Assembly (NCBI GenBank): GCA_038251625.1
Contig: JBBSBE010000150.1
Location: 1-8,967 of the forward strand
Source of the DNA: JBBQXK01 sp038251625
GTDB lineage: Bacteria; Pseudomonadota; Alphaproteobacteria; Rhodobacterales; Rhodobacteraceae
Reading direction: 5' to 3'
Length of the DNA stretch: 8,967 bases
The translations under genes were made by a program, and so were the position numbers. The notes under the pieces were generated by a model. That model did not search any database and had not been told where the DNA came from. It was given only the letters and a program-made list of their open reading frames with translations. Shown in pieces: positions 1 through 6,412 of this stretch; positions within the stretch are counted from its first letter, which is position 1; each line of letters opens with the position of its first letter.

Positions 1-167
1 TGCAGCCCGTCATGGGCGAAATCGACGCCCCCACTCGCGCGGCCATCCGCGCCTGGCAGCGCCTGTGTGGGCTGGACAGCGACACGCTGGCACTGGCCAG
101 CGCCCGCGCCCTTGGGATCGTGGCAATCGACTTCGCGGCGCCCCCCGAGCCCCAAAAGACGCCATAA
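1..167 (+). CDS. 3' end of a gene, possibly a peptidoglycan-binding-domain protein (partial)
   Basis: The last 54 codons of a plus-strand gene that begins left of the window. The reading frame starts at base 3 and ends with TAA at 165-167. The stretch IDAPTRAAIRAWQRLCGL resembles the second half of a PG_binding_1 repeat, which typically reads as a glycine/aspartate loop, then TRxAIxxFQ, then GL, so a cell-wall-binding or lytic enzyme is plausible. A short proline- and lysine-containing tail (PPEPQKTP) follows. The frame is open with natural codon use, and the gene converges on degP with a hairpin just past its stop. The fragment is too short to name the protein, and the domain call rests on a few residues only. 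Confidence 0.5.
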   Translation, partial: QPVMGEIDAPTRAAIRAWQRLCGLDSDTLALASARALGIVAIDFAAPPEPQKTP

Positions 168-174
168 TGCGCGA

Positions 175-200
175 AAGGCGCCCGGTTTCCCGGACGCCTT
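175..200. terminator. Hairpin between convergent genes, likely bidirectional terminator
   Basis: AAGGCGCCCGG (175-185) pairs with CCGGACGCCTT (190-200), giving ten base pairs with one internal mismatch and a 4-nt loop. It lies between the stop of the left-edge plus gene (167) and the stop of degP (225). On the minus strand the stem is followed by only three Ts, so the U-tract is short. Position and symmetry support termination, but the efficiency is uncertain. Confidence 0.55.
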
Positions 201-224
201 ACCACGCAACACCCTGATCAGGCA

Positions 225-1712
225 TCACTTTTCGATCGACAGCGCCACAAAGCGCGGATCGCCACCCCGGCGGATCAGCAACAGCAGCGACTTGCGCCCC
301 GCCCCTTCCGCCTCGGTGATACGCTCGGTCAGATCCTTCAACGCCACCACCTTCTGCTGGCCCGCTTCGGTGATCACGTCACCCTCGCGCAGGCCCTTGG
401 CATAGGCTTCCGACGTCTCGTCCACCGACATCACGGCCAGACCTTCCGTCTCGGCCGCAAGTCCCAGCTTTTCGGCCAGCGCCGCCGTCATAGGCACCAC
501 CGTCATGCCCAGCACATCTGCCGTCTGCGGCTCTGGCGGCGGGGTGCCCGCTGCGGGCACGGCCTCGGAGGCCTCGGCCTCTTCGCGGCGCCCAAGCGTG
601 ACCGACAGCGTCTGCGTCTTGCCGTCGCGCATCACCACCACACGCACCGCCTGACCCACCGGCGCATCCGCAACCCGGCGCACCAGCGCGCGGGTATCGG
701 CCACATCGGCCCCGTCAAACGAGATGATCACGTCGCCAGACTGCATCCCCGCATCCTTTGCGGGCCCGTCCGGCACATCGGTAATCAGCGCACCCTTCGG
801 TTCGGTCAGGCCCATCGCCTCGGCCACATCCGGCGTCACGTCCTGGATGCGCACGCCCAGCCAGCCGCGCCGCGTCTCGCCGAACTGGCGCAACTGATCG
901 ACGACCTTCGACACCACGTTCGAGGCCATGGAAAAGCCGATCCCGATCGACCCGCCATTGGGCGAAAGGATGGCCGTGTTCACACCGATCACCTGACCGT
1001 CCATGTTGAACAAGGGGCCACCCGAATTGCCCCGGTTGATTGCCGCGTCGGTCTGCAGATAGTCGTCATAGGTGCCGCTCAGCGCCCTGTTGCGGGCCGA
1101 TACGATCCCTGCCGACACCGAAAATCCCTGCCCCAGCGGGTTGCCCATCGCGACAACCCAATCGCCAACGCGCATCAGATCGCTGTTGCCGAAGCTGACG
1201 AAGGGCAACGGCGTATCGCTTTCCACCTTCAGAAGCGCGATGTCGGTCTTGGGGTCCGTCCCCACCAGCTTCGCCTTGAGACGTTTGCCCGAAAAGAACT
1301 CGATCTCGATATCGTCGGCTTTTTCGATCACGTGGTTGTTGGTGACGATAAAGCCGTCTTCCGAGATCACAAAGCCTGAACCCAGCGCCTCTGACCGCCG
1401 GGGGCGGCCCTGATCGGGGTTGTTGCGGTCAAGGAAGTCCCGAAAAAAATCCTCGAAGGGCGAACCGTCGGGCACGTTCAGCTGCGGCTGATCGGTCGAG
1501 GCGGCCACCGTGGTCGATGTCGTGATGTTCACCACCGACGGGCTGATCGTTTCGGCCAGGTCGGCAAAGCTGTCCGGCGCACCGCGCGCGCCTGCCTGCA
1601 TCGCCTGACCCAGCGCCAGCGCCAATCCAAGCACGAGCGCAAGGAAGATGCGCGCGCGCACGGGCGACGTGCCGTCATGGGGGGGGGCAAGTGTCACTGC
1701 TCTGGATCGCAC
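225..1712 (-). CDS. degP: DegP/DegQ (HtrA)-family periplasmic serine protease
   Basis: A trypsin-like protease that degrades or refolds misfolded envelope proteins. The 495-residue protein has a hydrophobic signal segment at about 21-40, with cleavage probably near residues 40-45. The protease domain has the complete triad: His127 in TNNHVIE, Asp157 in TDIALLK and Ser230 in GNSGGPLF. Two PDZ domains follow, at about 283-374 and 398-485, joined by a Glu/Ala/Pro-rich linker. Length and architecture match the DegP/DegQ/MucD group; which member it is cannot be settled here. The start is GTG at 1712, chosen because AAGGAG sits 7 nt upstream. GTG at 1661 (Val18) would give a shorter, more typical signal peptide but has no visible ribosome-binding site. 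Codons 9-11 contain a run of nine Cs, a possible slippage site. It lies downstream of hflC after a 209-nt gap with its own possible promoter. Confidence 0.95.
   Translation of the reverse strand: MRSRAVTLAPPHDGTSPVRARIFLALVLGLALALGQAMQAGARGAPDSFADLAETISPSVVNITTSTTVAASTDQPQLNVPDGSPFEDFFRDFLDRNNPDQGRPRRSEALGSGFVISEDGFIVTNNHVIEKADDIEIEFFSGKRLKAKLVGTDPKTDIALLKVESDTPLPFVSFGNSDLMRVGDWVVAMGNPLGQGFSVSAGIVSARNRALSGTYDDYLQTDAAINRGNSGGPLFNMDGQVIGVNTAILSPNGGSIGIGFSMASNVVSKVVDQLRQFGETRRGWLGVRIQDVTPDVAEAMGLTEPKGALITDVPDGPAKDAGMQSGDVIISFDGADVADTRALVRRVADAPVGQAVRVVVMRDGKTQTLSVTLGRREEAEASEAVPAAGTPPPEPQTADVLGMTVVPMTAALAEKLGLAAETEGLAVMSVDETSEAYAKGLREGDVITEAGQQKVVALKDLTERITEAEGAGRKSLLLLIRRGGDPRFVALSIEK
1679..1687. 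repeat. Nine-base G/C homopolymer at the 5' end of degP
   Basis: Nine consecutive Gs on the plus strand, read as nine Cs within the Ala-Pro-Pro codons near residue 10 of DegP, just before the signal peptide. Such runs are prone to polymerase slippage and sequencing error. A one-base change would shift the frame before the signal segment if translation starts at 1712. Confidence 0.9.
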
Positions 1713-1719
1713 TGCGATA

Positions 1720-1725
1720 CTCCTT
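1720..1725 (-). promoter_or_regulatory. Ribosome-binding site that fixes the GTG start of degP
   Basis: On the minus strand AAGGAG lies 7 nt before GTG at 1712. It is a near-perfect Shine-Dalgarno at ideal spacing and is the main reason for choosing this non-ATG start over GTG at 1661. Confidence 0.75.
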
Positions 1726-1812
1726 GTCTTGCAAGCCTACCGCGGCAAGGGGGCATGGTCCGACCGCCGCTGGCCGGACGGGATCGGCTCCGCGTGCCGT
1801 CTCTTCCGATCT

Positions 1813-1840
1813 ATCCTAAGCGGGATCGCCCACAATGCAA
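1813..1840 (-). promoter_or_regulatory. Possible sigma70-type promoter for degP
   Basis: Within the 209-nt hflC-degP gap the minus strand carries TTGCAT (1840-1835), a 16-nt spacer, and TAGGAT (1818-1813). Transcription would start near 1806 and leave a leader of about 95 nt before the GTG. The boxes are good but not exact matches to TTGACA and TATAAT. I saw no clear heat-shock or extracytoplasmic-stress promoter. The remainder of the gap holds only the hairpin at 1888-1912. Confidence 0.35.
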
Positions 1841-1887
1841 TTGCCGTCGCATCGCGTCACATGGGTGTGAGGCTGCGCGTGATGGCA

Positions 1888-1912
1888 GGGGCGGTGGCTG
1901 ACCCGCCGCCCC
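1888..1912 (-). terminator. GC-rich hairpin after hflC
   Basis: GGGGCGGTGG (1888-1897) and CCGCCGCCCC (1903-1912) form a ten-position stem with one non-Watson-Crick position and a 5-nt loop, 9 nt past the hflC stop. No T-run follows on the minus strand, so it may be an mRNA-stabilising or attenuating stem rather than a full intrinsic terminator. It suggests that degP is at least partly uncoupled from hflKC. Confidence 0.45.
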
Positions 1913-1921
1913 GGCCCGCAT

Positions 1922-2830
1922 TCAGTTGCCCGCAGGCGCGGGTGCCGGCGCGGGATCAGGCCTGCCTGCATCGCTGCGCAGGTAGTCGAAGAACTCGCTG
2001 TCAGGCTGCATCACGATCGAGGAATTGCCCGACCGCAGCGACCGCTCATACGCGGTCAGAGAGCGGGTGAAGGCAAAGAACTCGGGGTCGCGCCCGAAAG
2101 CCTCGGCGTAGATGCCGTTCCGCGTGGCGTCGGCTTCACCGCGCACCACCTCGGCCTGTTTGCGCGCCTCGGATGTCAGCTCCACCACCGTCCGGTCGGC
2201 AGAGGCGCGCACGCGCTGCGCGGCTTCGTTACCGCGCGCGATCTCGTCTGCGGCTTCGCGTTCCCGCTCTGCCCGCATCCGGGCATAGGTGGCCGACAGG
2301 TTCTGATCGGGCAGATCCGTGCGCGTCAGCCGCACGTCGATCACATCGACGCCAAGGCTTGCCGCCTCGCGCTTTGCGATATCGCGGATCTGGTTCATCA
2401 GAAGGGTACGATCCTCGCTCAGCACGCGGTTCGACGGCACCGAACCCAGCACCTCGCGGATGGCCGCGTTGATGATCCCGTCCAGACGATCCCGCGCCAT
2501 CTGTTCGCGCCCCGACCCAACGGCCTCGCGGAAGTCGATCAGGTTCACGATGCGCCAGCGTGCGAAGGCATCGACCACCAACCGGCGGTCATCGAGCGGG
2601 GTCACTTCCAGCGGCTGCGTCGGCAGGCCAAGGATGCGGTCTTCGTAGGTTACCACTTCCTGGATCAGCGGGATCTTGAACCCGAGCCCCGGCTCTTCCT
2701 TCACCTGCTTGACCTGGCCGAACTGCAGCACCAGCGCCTTTTCGCGCTCGTCCACCACAAAGACCGAAGACAGAATACCAATCACCGCAACTGCGGCAAC
2801 GACGGGTAGGATCACGGCTAGACGCGCCAT
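1922..2830 (-). CDS. hflC: HflC, SPFH/band-7 membrane protein modulating FtsH
   Basis: In E. coli, HflC and HflK form a large inner-membrane complex that encloses and modulates the FtsH protease. This 302-residue protein has an N-terminal membrane anchor at about 4-26, immediately followed by VDEREKALVLQFGQV, the typical start of an HflC band-7 domain (about 24-190). A charged, Ala/Glu/Arg-rich coiled-coil region spans about 185-245. It then has AEAFGRDPEFFAFTRSL, a characteristic C-terminal HflC segment, and a Pro-Ala repeat tail. The ATG at 2830 shares one base with the hflK stop (TGATG), which implies translational coupling and equal dosage with its partner. Length fits the family. The Pro-Ala tail is the only unusual element. 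Confidence 0.95.
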   Translation of the reverse strand: MARLAVILPVVAAVAVIGILSSVFVVDEREKALVLQFGQVKQVKEEPGLGFKIPLIQEVVTYEDRILGLPTQPLEVTPLDDRRLVVDAFARWRIVNLIDFREAVGSGREQMARDRLDGIINAAIREVLGSVPSNRVLSEDRTLLMNQIRDIAKREAASLGVDVIDVRLTRTDLPDQNLSATYARMRAEREREAADEIARGNEAAQRVRASADRTVVELTSEARKQAEVVRGEADATRNGIYAEAFGRDPEFFAFTRSLTAYERSLRSGNSSIVMQPDSEFFDYLRSDAGRPDPAPAPAPAGN

Positions 2831-4014
2831 CAGTTGTTCCCTCCCGTTTCCACTGTCGCTGCCGCCGGGGCGACCGGTCGGCCAAGTTCGTTCAGTGGCA
2901 GGAACGGCACCACGCCCTGGCCGCTCTCGCCCCCCGTCACGCCGTCAAGGATCACCTTGTTCATGCCACCCAGAACCTTTTCCATCGTCTCGAGATAGAG
3001 CCTGCGCCGGGTCACGTCCGGCGCCTTTATATATTCGTTATAGACAGCGATGAAGCGGCTTGCCTCACCCTGCGCCACGTTCACCGCCTGGGCACGGTAG
3101 GCCTCGGACTCTTCCGTCAGCCGTGCGGCTTCACCACGGGCGCCAGCCGTCACCCGGTTGGCATAGGCGTCGGCCTCTTTCTCCAGCCGGTCACGTTCCT
3201 GCTGGGCGGCCTGCACTTCGCGGAAGCTGTCGATCACCTCGCGCGGCGGGTCGGCACGGGCAAAGTTCACCCGGATCACCCGGATCCCCGCCTCATAGGT
3301 GTCAAGCGTGCCCTGCACGGCCGCGCGCAGATCGGTCGCGATCACGCCCCGGTCGCGGTTCAGGATCGGCGACAGTTCCGACCGCGCGATGATGTCGCGC
3401 ATCGCACTTTCGCTGACCGCCTTGATCGTGTCGCCGGGGTCGGCAAGGTTGAACAGGTATTTGGCCGGATCGCTGATGTTCCACACCACCTGAAATTCGA
3501 TATCCACGATGTTCTGGTCGCGCGTCAGCATCAGCCCGCTGTCCAGCGTACCAGCCCGTCCGGTGCCGATATCCGTGGTCCGCTCGCCCGTCACCTGCAC
3601 GATTTCCGCTGTCACCAGCGGCCAGGGCGCAAAGTTGAGGCCGGGATTTCCGATTGACGAAAACTTGCCAAGGAACAGCTCGACCGAACGTTCTTCGGGC
3701 CGGACCGAGTAGAACGAGGCAAAAAGCCACAGCGCAACCGCCGCCAGGCCGCCAAGGATCATGCCGTTTCGGGTAAAGAGCGGCGCCATCGGGTTGCCAC
3801 CGCCGCCACCACCGCCGCCGCCGTTGCTGCCGCGTCCGCGACCGCCCATCAGCACGCGCAGCTGTTCCTGACCCTTTTTCATGATCTCGTCGATCTCGGG
3901 GATGGGCGTTCCGCCCTCACCAGGCCGCCGTCCGCCGCGCGTGGGCTTCTCCTCGCGGTCGTCATCGCCGCGATTTCCCCCACCGCCCCCCCAGGGACCT
4001 CCGTTTCCAGACAT
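2830..4014 (-). CDS. hflK: HflK, SPFH/band-7 membrane protein, partner of HflC
   Basis: The second subunit of the HflKC complex that controls access to FtsH at the inner membrane. The 394-residue protein has the usual glycine-rich cytoplasmic N-terminus (about 1-75), with GNGGPWGGGGGNRG at the start and a run of nine glycines at 65-73. A transmembrane segment lies at about 83-103, followed by the band-7 domain beginning YSVRPEERSVELFLGKF. A helical region rich in Gln/Glu/Arg/Ala spans about 260-345 (QAAQQERDRLEKEADAYANR). ATG at 4014 is preceded by GAGGAA, 5 nt upstream. The gene lies 66 nt after gor and overlaps hflC by one base. Residues conserved with the family make the call secure. Confidence 0.95.
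   Translation of the reverse strand: MSGNGGPWGGGGGNRGDDDREEKPTRGGRRPGEGGTPIPEIDEIMKKGQEQLRVLMGGRGRGSNGGGGGGGGGNPMAPLFTRNGMILGGLAAVALWLFASFYSVRPEERSVELFLGKFSSIGNPGLNFAPWPLVTAEIVQVTGERTTDIGTGRAGTLDSGLMLTRDQNIVDIEFQVVWNISDPAKYLFNLADPGDTIKAVSESAMRDIIARSELSPILNRDRGVIATDLRAAVQGTLDTYEAGIRVIRVNFARADPPREVIDSFREVQAAQQERDRLEKEADAYANRVTAGARGEAARLTEESEAYRAQAVNVAQGEASRFIAVYNEYIKAPDVTRRRLYLETMEKVLGGMNKVILDGVTGGESGQGVVPFLPLNELGRPVAPAAATVETGGNN
3796..3822. repeat. Imperfect CCG/CCA trinucleotide tract encoding nine glycines
   Basis: A 27-base tract of CCG- and CCA-type triplets on the plus strand encodes Gly65-Gly73 of HflK, just before the transmembrane helix. In-frame triplet expansion or contraction would change the linker length without breaking the gene. 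Confidence 0.8.
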
Positions 4015-4019
4015 GCGTT

Positions 4020-4025
4020 TTCCTC
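4020..4025 (-). promoter_or_regulatory. Ribosome-binding site of hflK
   Basis: GAGGAA lies 5 nt before the hflK ATG on the minus strand, inside the 66-nt gor-hflK gap. Apart from a loose GC stem (4038-4042 with 4061-4065), I see no convincing promoter or terminator in that gap, so hflK may be read through from gor. Confidence 0.6.
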
Positions 4026-4080
4026 TTTTGGTTCGTCCCGGGTGTTAACTGGTTATCTTGCCCGGAAATTCAATGCCGCG

Positions 4081-5526
4081 TCAGGCCGTTCGGACCGCCT
4101 GTCGCAGGGTGACAAGCTCTTCCGCCATTGTCGGATGCACGGCGACGGTGCGATCGAAATCTTCCTTCGTCGCCCCCATCTTCACCGCAATCGCGGCCAA
4201 CTGGATCATCTCGCCCGCTTCCGGTGCGACGATATGGCAGCCAAGCACCCGGCGGCTTTCGCGGCTGACCACCAGCTTCATCAGCACCCGCTCGCTCGAT
4301 CCGGCAAAGGCCGACCGCATCGCGCGAAACGAGGTGCAGTAAACTTCGATCGGCTCTTGCTCGCGCGCCGCCTCTTCCGTCAGGCCGATGGTCCCGATTT
4401 CAGGCTGCGTGAACACGGCCGAGGGGATCAGTTCGTGATCCACCGGCGTGGGCGTGGCGCCAAAAACCGTCTGCGCAAAGGCCATCCCCTCGCGGATGGC
4501 AACCGGTGTCAGGTTGACCCGGTTGGTGATATCCCCCACGGCGTAGATCGAGGGCACCGAGGTCTGGCTGTAGCGATCCACGATCACTTCGCCCCGCCGC
4601 CCGATCCTGACCCCCGCTTCGGCCAGCCCCAGCCCATCGCTGTTGGGCCGCCGCCCGGTGGCAAAAAGAACGGCATCATGGCTGCCTTCGCGGCCCATCG
4701 TGGTTTTCACCCAGACCGGCCCGCCCCTGTTTGCCGCTGTCGTTGGCGCCTCTTCCCCGGCGGGCATGCCCATCGCGGCATCGCTGCCCGCGCCGACCGT
4801 CCCGTGCATGGCATCCGCAGGGCCCATCTCCACAATGTTGGTGCCCAGATGCAGATCGATCCCGCGCTCGCGCATCGCCTCGGCCACCAGCCCCCGCGCC
4901 TCATCGTCAAAGCCGCGCAGGATCTGCGCGCCGCGGTAGATCTGGGTGACCTTCACGCCGAGGCCATTCAGGATGCAGGCCATCTCGCAGGCGATATACC
5001 CGCCGCCCACGATCAGGATCGAGGCGGGCAGACGCTCCATCAAAAAGATGTCATCCGACACCATGCCCAGATGCGCATTCGGCAGGTCGGGCCGCTCCGG
5101 GTGCCCGCCGGCCGCGATCAGGATGTGGCGCGCGGTGCGCGTGCTGCCATCCGACAGCCGCACGGTATGGGCATCCTGAACCACGGCGCGCCCGTCGTGG
5201 ATGTCCACGCCCGAGGCATCCAGCAGCTTGCGATACACGCCCTCCAGCCGGTCAAGCTCGGCGTGCAGGCGGGTGCGGAAGGCGGCCCAGTCGAAAGCGC
5301 CATCGGCGATATCCCAGCCATAGGCGCGCGCCTCGCCCGGCAGATCGCGGAAGCTCGAAGCAAAAACCATCAGCTTTTTCGGCACGCAGCCACGGATCAC
5401 GCAGGTGCCACCCATGCGGCTTTCCTCGGCCAGCCCCACTGTCGCGCCCATCCCTGCGGCCACGCGGGCCGCGCGCACCCCGCCCGAGCCGCCACCGATC
5501 ACGAACAGGTCCAGGTCGAACGCCAT
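4081..5526 (-). CDS. gor: Glutathione-disulfide reductase with an internal insertion
   Basis: A flavoprotein that reduces glutathione disulfide with NADPH in the cytoplasm. It has 481 residues from ATG 5526; the frame stays open upstream to a TTG at 5550, but that would lie inside rpiA and has no support. The FAD Rossmann motif is at 9-16 (VIGGGSGG). The redox disulfide is Cys42/Cys47 in GGTCVIRGCVPKK, as in plant and cyanobacterial enzymes. The NADPH fold starts at GGGYIA (174-179), with Arg198 and Arg204 at the positions that give NADPH preference in E. coli GR. The second FAD motif is YAVGD (328-332), and the catalytic His464/Glu469 pair is in VHPTMAEE. Residues about 236-269 are a Gly/Ala/Met-rich insertion, making this segment about 29 residues longer than in E. 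coli. The gene starts 4 nt after rpiA, so the two are very probably cotranscribed. A related dithiol reductase is less likely. Confidence 0.93.
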   Translation of the reverse strand: MAFDLDLFVIGGGSGGVRAARVAAGMGATVGLAEESRMGGTCVIRGCVPKKLMVFASSFRDLPGEARAYGWDIADGAFDWAAFRTRLHAELDRLEGVYRKLLDASGVDIHDGRAVVQDAHTVRLSDGSTRTARHILIAAGGHPERPDLPNAHLGMVSDDIFLMERLPASILIVGGGYIACEMACILNGLGVKVTQIYRGAQILRGFDDEARGLVAEAMRERGIDLHLGTNIVEMGPADAMHGTVGAGSDAAMGMPAGEEAPTTAANRGGPVWVKTTMGREGSHDAVLFATGRRPNSDGLGLAEAGVRIGRRGEVIVDRYSQTSVPSIYAVGDITNRVNLTPVAIREGMAFAQTVFGATPTPVDHELIPSAVFTQPEIGTIGLTEEAAREQEPIEVYCTSFRAMRSAFAGSSERVLMKLVVSRESRRVLGCHIVAPEAGEMIQLAAIAVKMGATKEDFDRTVAVHPTMAEELVTLRQAVRTA

Positions 5527-5530
5527 TCCC

Positions 5531-6319
5531 TCAGTCCCCCAGATCGGCAAAGATGTTGTCCGGCGGGGCGAATTCCACGCGGTCTTCCTCTGACACGCCC
5601 GAGTTTATGTCGCGCACGACCACGCGGCCATCGGGGTGACCGATAACAACGACATCGCAGATGTCGATGAAAAGGCCGTTCTCCACCACGCCGGGAATCT
5701 GGTTCAGGATCAGCGCCATCTGGCGCGGATTGCCAATGCGGCGCAGATGCAGGTCGATGATGTAGTTGCCTTCGTCGGTCAGAAGCGGCCTGTCGCCGTT
5801 CATCCGCAAGGATACGTCCCTGTTCAGCACATCAAGCCCGACCAGTGTTTCCTCGACCAGCGCCTTGGTCGTCTGCCATCCGAAGGGGATCACCTCGATC
5901 GGCAGGGGAAATGCCCCCAGCCGCGCCACTTCCTTTGCGGCATCGGCGATCACGATCATCTGGTCACTGGCCGTGGCCACGATCTTTTCCTGCAAGAGCG
6001 CGGCACCCCCACCCTTGATCAGGTTCAACTCGCCATCGAATTCGTCCGCCCCGTCGATGGTAAGGTCGAGCCATTTCACCTCGTCAAGGCTTGCCACAGG
6101 AATGCCAAGCTGCCGCGCGAGGTCTGCCGTCCGGCTCGACGTCGGCACGCCGGTGATGCGCAGCCCCTCTTCGCGGACGCGCTCGGCCAGACAGCGCACC
6201 ATCCAGGCGGCGGTAGACCCGGTGCCAAGCCCCAACCGCATGCCGGACTGCACGAAATCCACCGCGCGGCGGGCGGCAAGGAACTTGGCCTTGTCGATGG
6301 GCGACAGGTCGGCGGGCAT
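5531..6319 (-). CDS. rpiA: Ribose-5-phosphate isomerase A
   Basis: Interconverts ribose 5-phosphate and ribulose 5-phosphate in the pentose-phosphate and Calvin pathways. It has 262 residues from ATG 6319. Family motifs are complete: the phosphate loop LGTGSTA (31-37), DGADE (89-93) and KGGGAALLQEK (102-112). Asp89, Asp92, Lys102 and Glu111 match the E. coli active-site residues Asp81, Asp84, Lys94 and Glu103. The start at 6319 is preferred because AGGGAG lies 7 nt upstream. An in-frame ATG at 6337 would add six residues but has no ribosome-binding site and would sit almost on the proposed transcription start. It is the first gene of a tight pair with gor (4-nt gap), an arrangement that couples pentose-phosphate metabolism with glutathione reduction. 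Length is slightly above that of the E. coli enzyme. Confidence 0.95.
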   Translation of the reverse strand: MPADLSPIDKAKFLAARRAVDFVQSGMRLGLGTGSTAAWMVRCLAERVREEGLRITGVPTSSRTADLARQLGIPVASLDEVKWLDLTIDGADEFDGELNLIKGGGAALLQEKIVATASDQMIVIADAAKEVARLGAFPLPIEVIPFGWQTTKALVEETLVGLDVLNRDVSLRMNGDRPLLTDEGNYIIDLHLRRIGNPRQMALILNQIPGVVENGLFIDICDVVVIGHPDGRVVVRDINSGVSEEDRVEFAPPDNIFADLGD

Positions 6320-6326
6320 AGGTCTT

Positions 6327-6332
6327 CTCCCT
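6327..6332 (-). promoter_or_regulatory. Ribosome-binding site that decides the rpiA start
   Basis: AGGGAG on the minus strand, 7 nt before ATG 6319. It lies inside the extension that a start at 6337 would create, and so argues for the shorter protein. Confidence 0.65.
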
Positions 6333-6348
6333 CGCATGGGTCCGCCTG

Positions 6349-6354
6349 CTTATA
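6349..6354 (-). promoter_or_regulatory. Possible -10 box for rpiA-gor
   Basis: TATAAG on the minus strand sits about 30 nt before ATG 6319, within a small palindrome (CTGCT-GTATA-AGCAG). Transcription would begin near 6342. No good -35 box lies 16-18 nt upstream; the best is CTCGCC within the hairpin arm. Support is therefore weak. Confidence 0.3.
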
Positions 6355-6368
6355 CAGCAGCGATCCGC

Positions 6369-6391
6369 GGGGGCGAGGGGCAATCGCCCCC
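6369..6391 (-). terminator. Perfect 8-bp GC hairpin between the EF-hand gene and rpiA
   Basis: GGGGGCGA (6369-6376) pairs exactly with TCGCCCCC (6384-6391) around a 7-nt loop, 21 nt past the EF-hand stop. There is no T-run on either strand. It probably ends or attenuates the EF-hand transcript, or protects its 3' end, before the rpiA unit begins. Confidence 0.5.
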
Positions 6392-6412
6392 TTCGCGTGT
6401 CTGTCCGCCCGT

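Noticed and set aside
1677..2070. Plus-strand small frames over the degP leader and the hflC 3' end
   Set aside because: Cys/Arg/Pro-rich products without motifs or ribosome-binding sites. The region is better explained as the degP promoter and leader.
4015..4080. Possible promoter or terminator between gor and hflK
   Set aside because: TTGAAT at 4073-4068 has no acceptable -10 partner at 16-18 nt, and the CCGGG/CCCGG stem has an 18-nt loop and no T-run.
5527..5550. TTG start that adds eight residues to Gor
   Set aside because: It lies inside the rpiA coding end. ATG 5526 gives the normal MAFDLDLFVIGGG amino terminus.
4042..5646. 534-codon open frame on the plus strand opposite gor
   Set aside because: It mirrors gor in a GC-rich genome where antisense frames stay open. 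Its product is His/Arg/Gly/Pro-rich with no domain, while gor has every catalytic motif.
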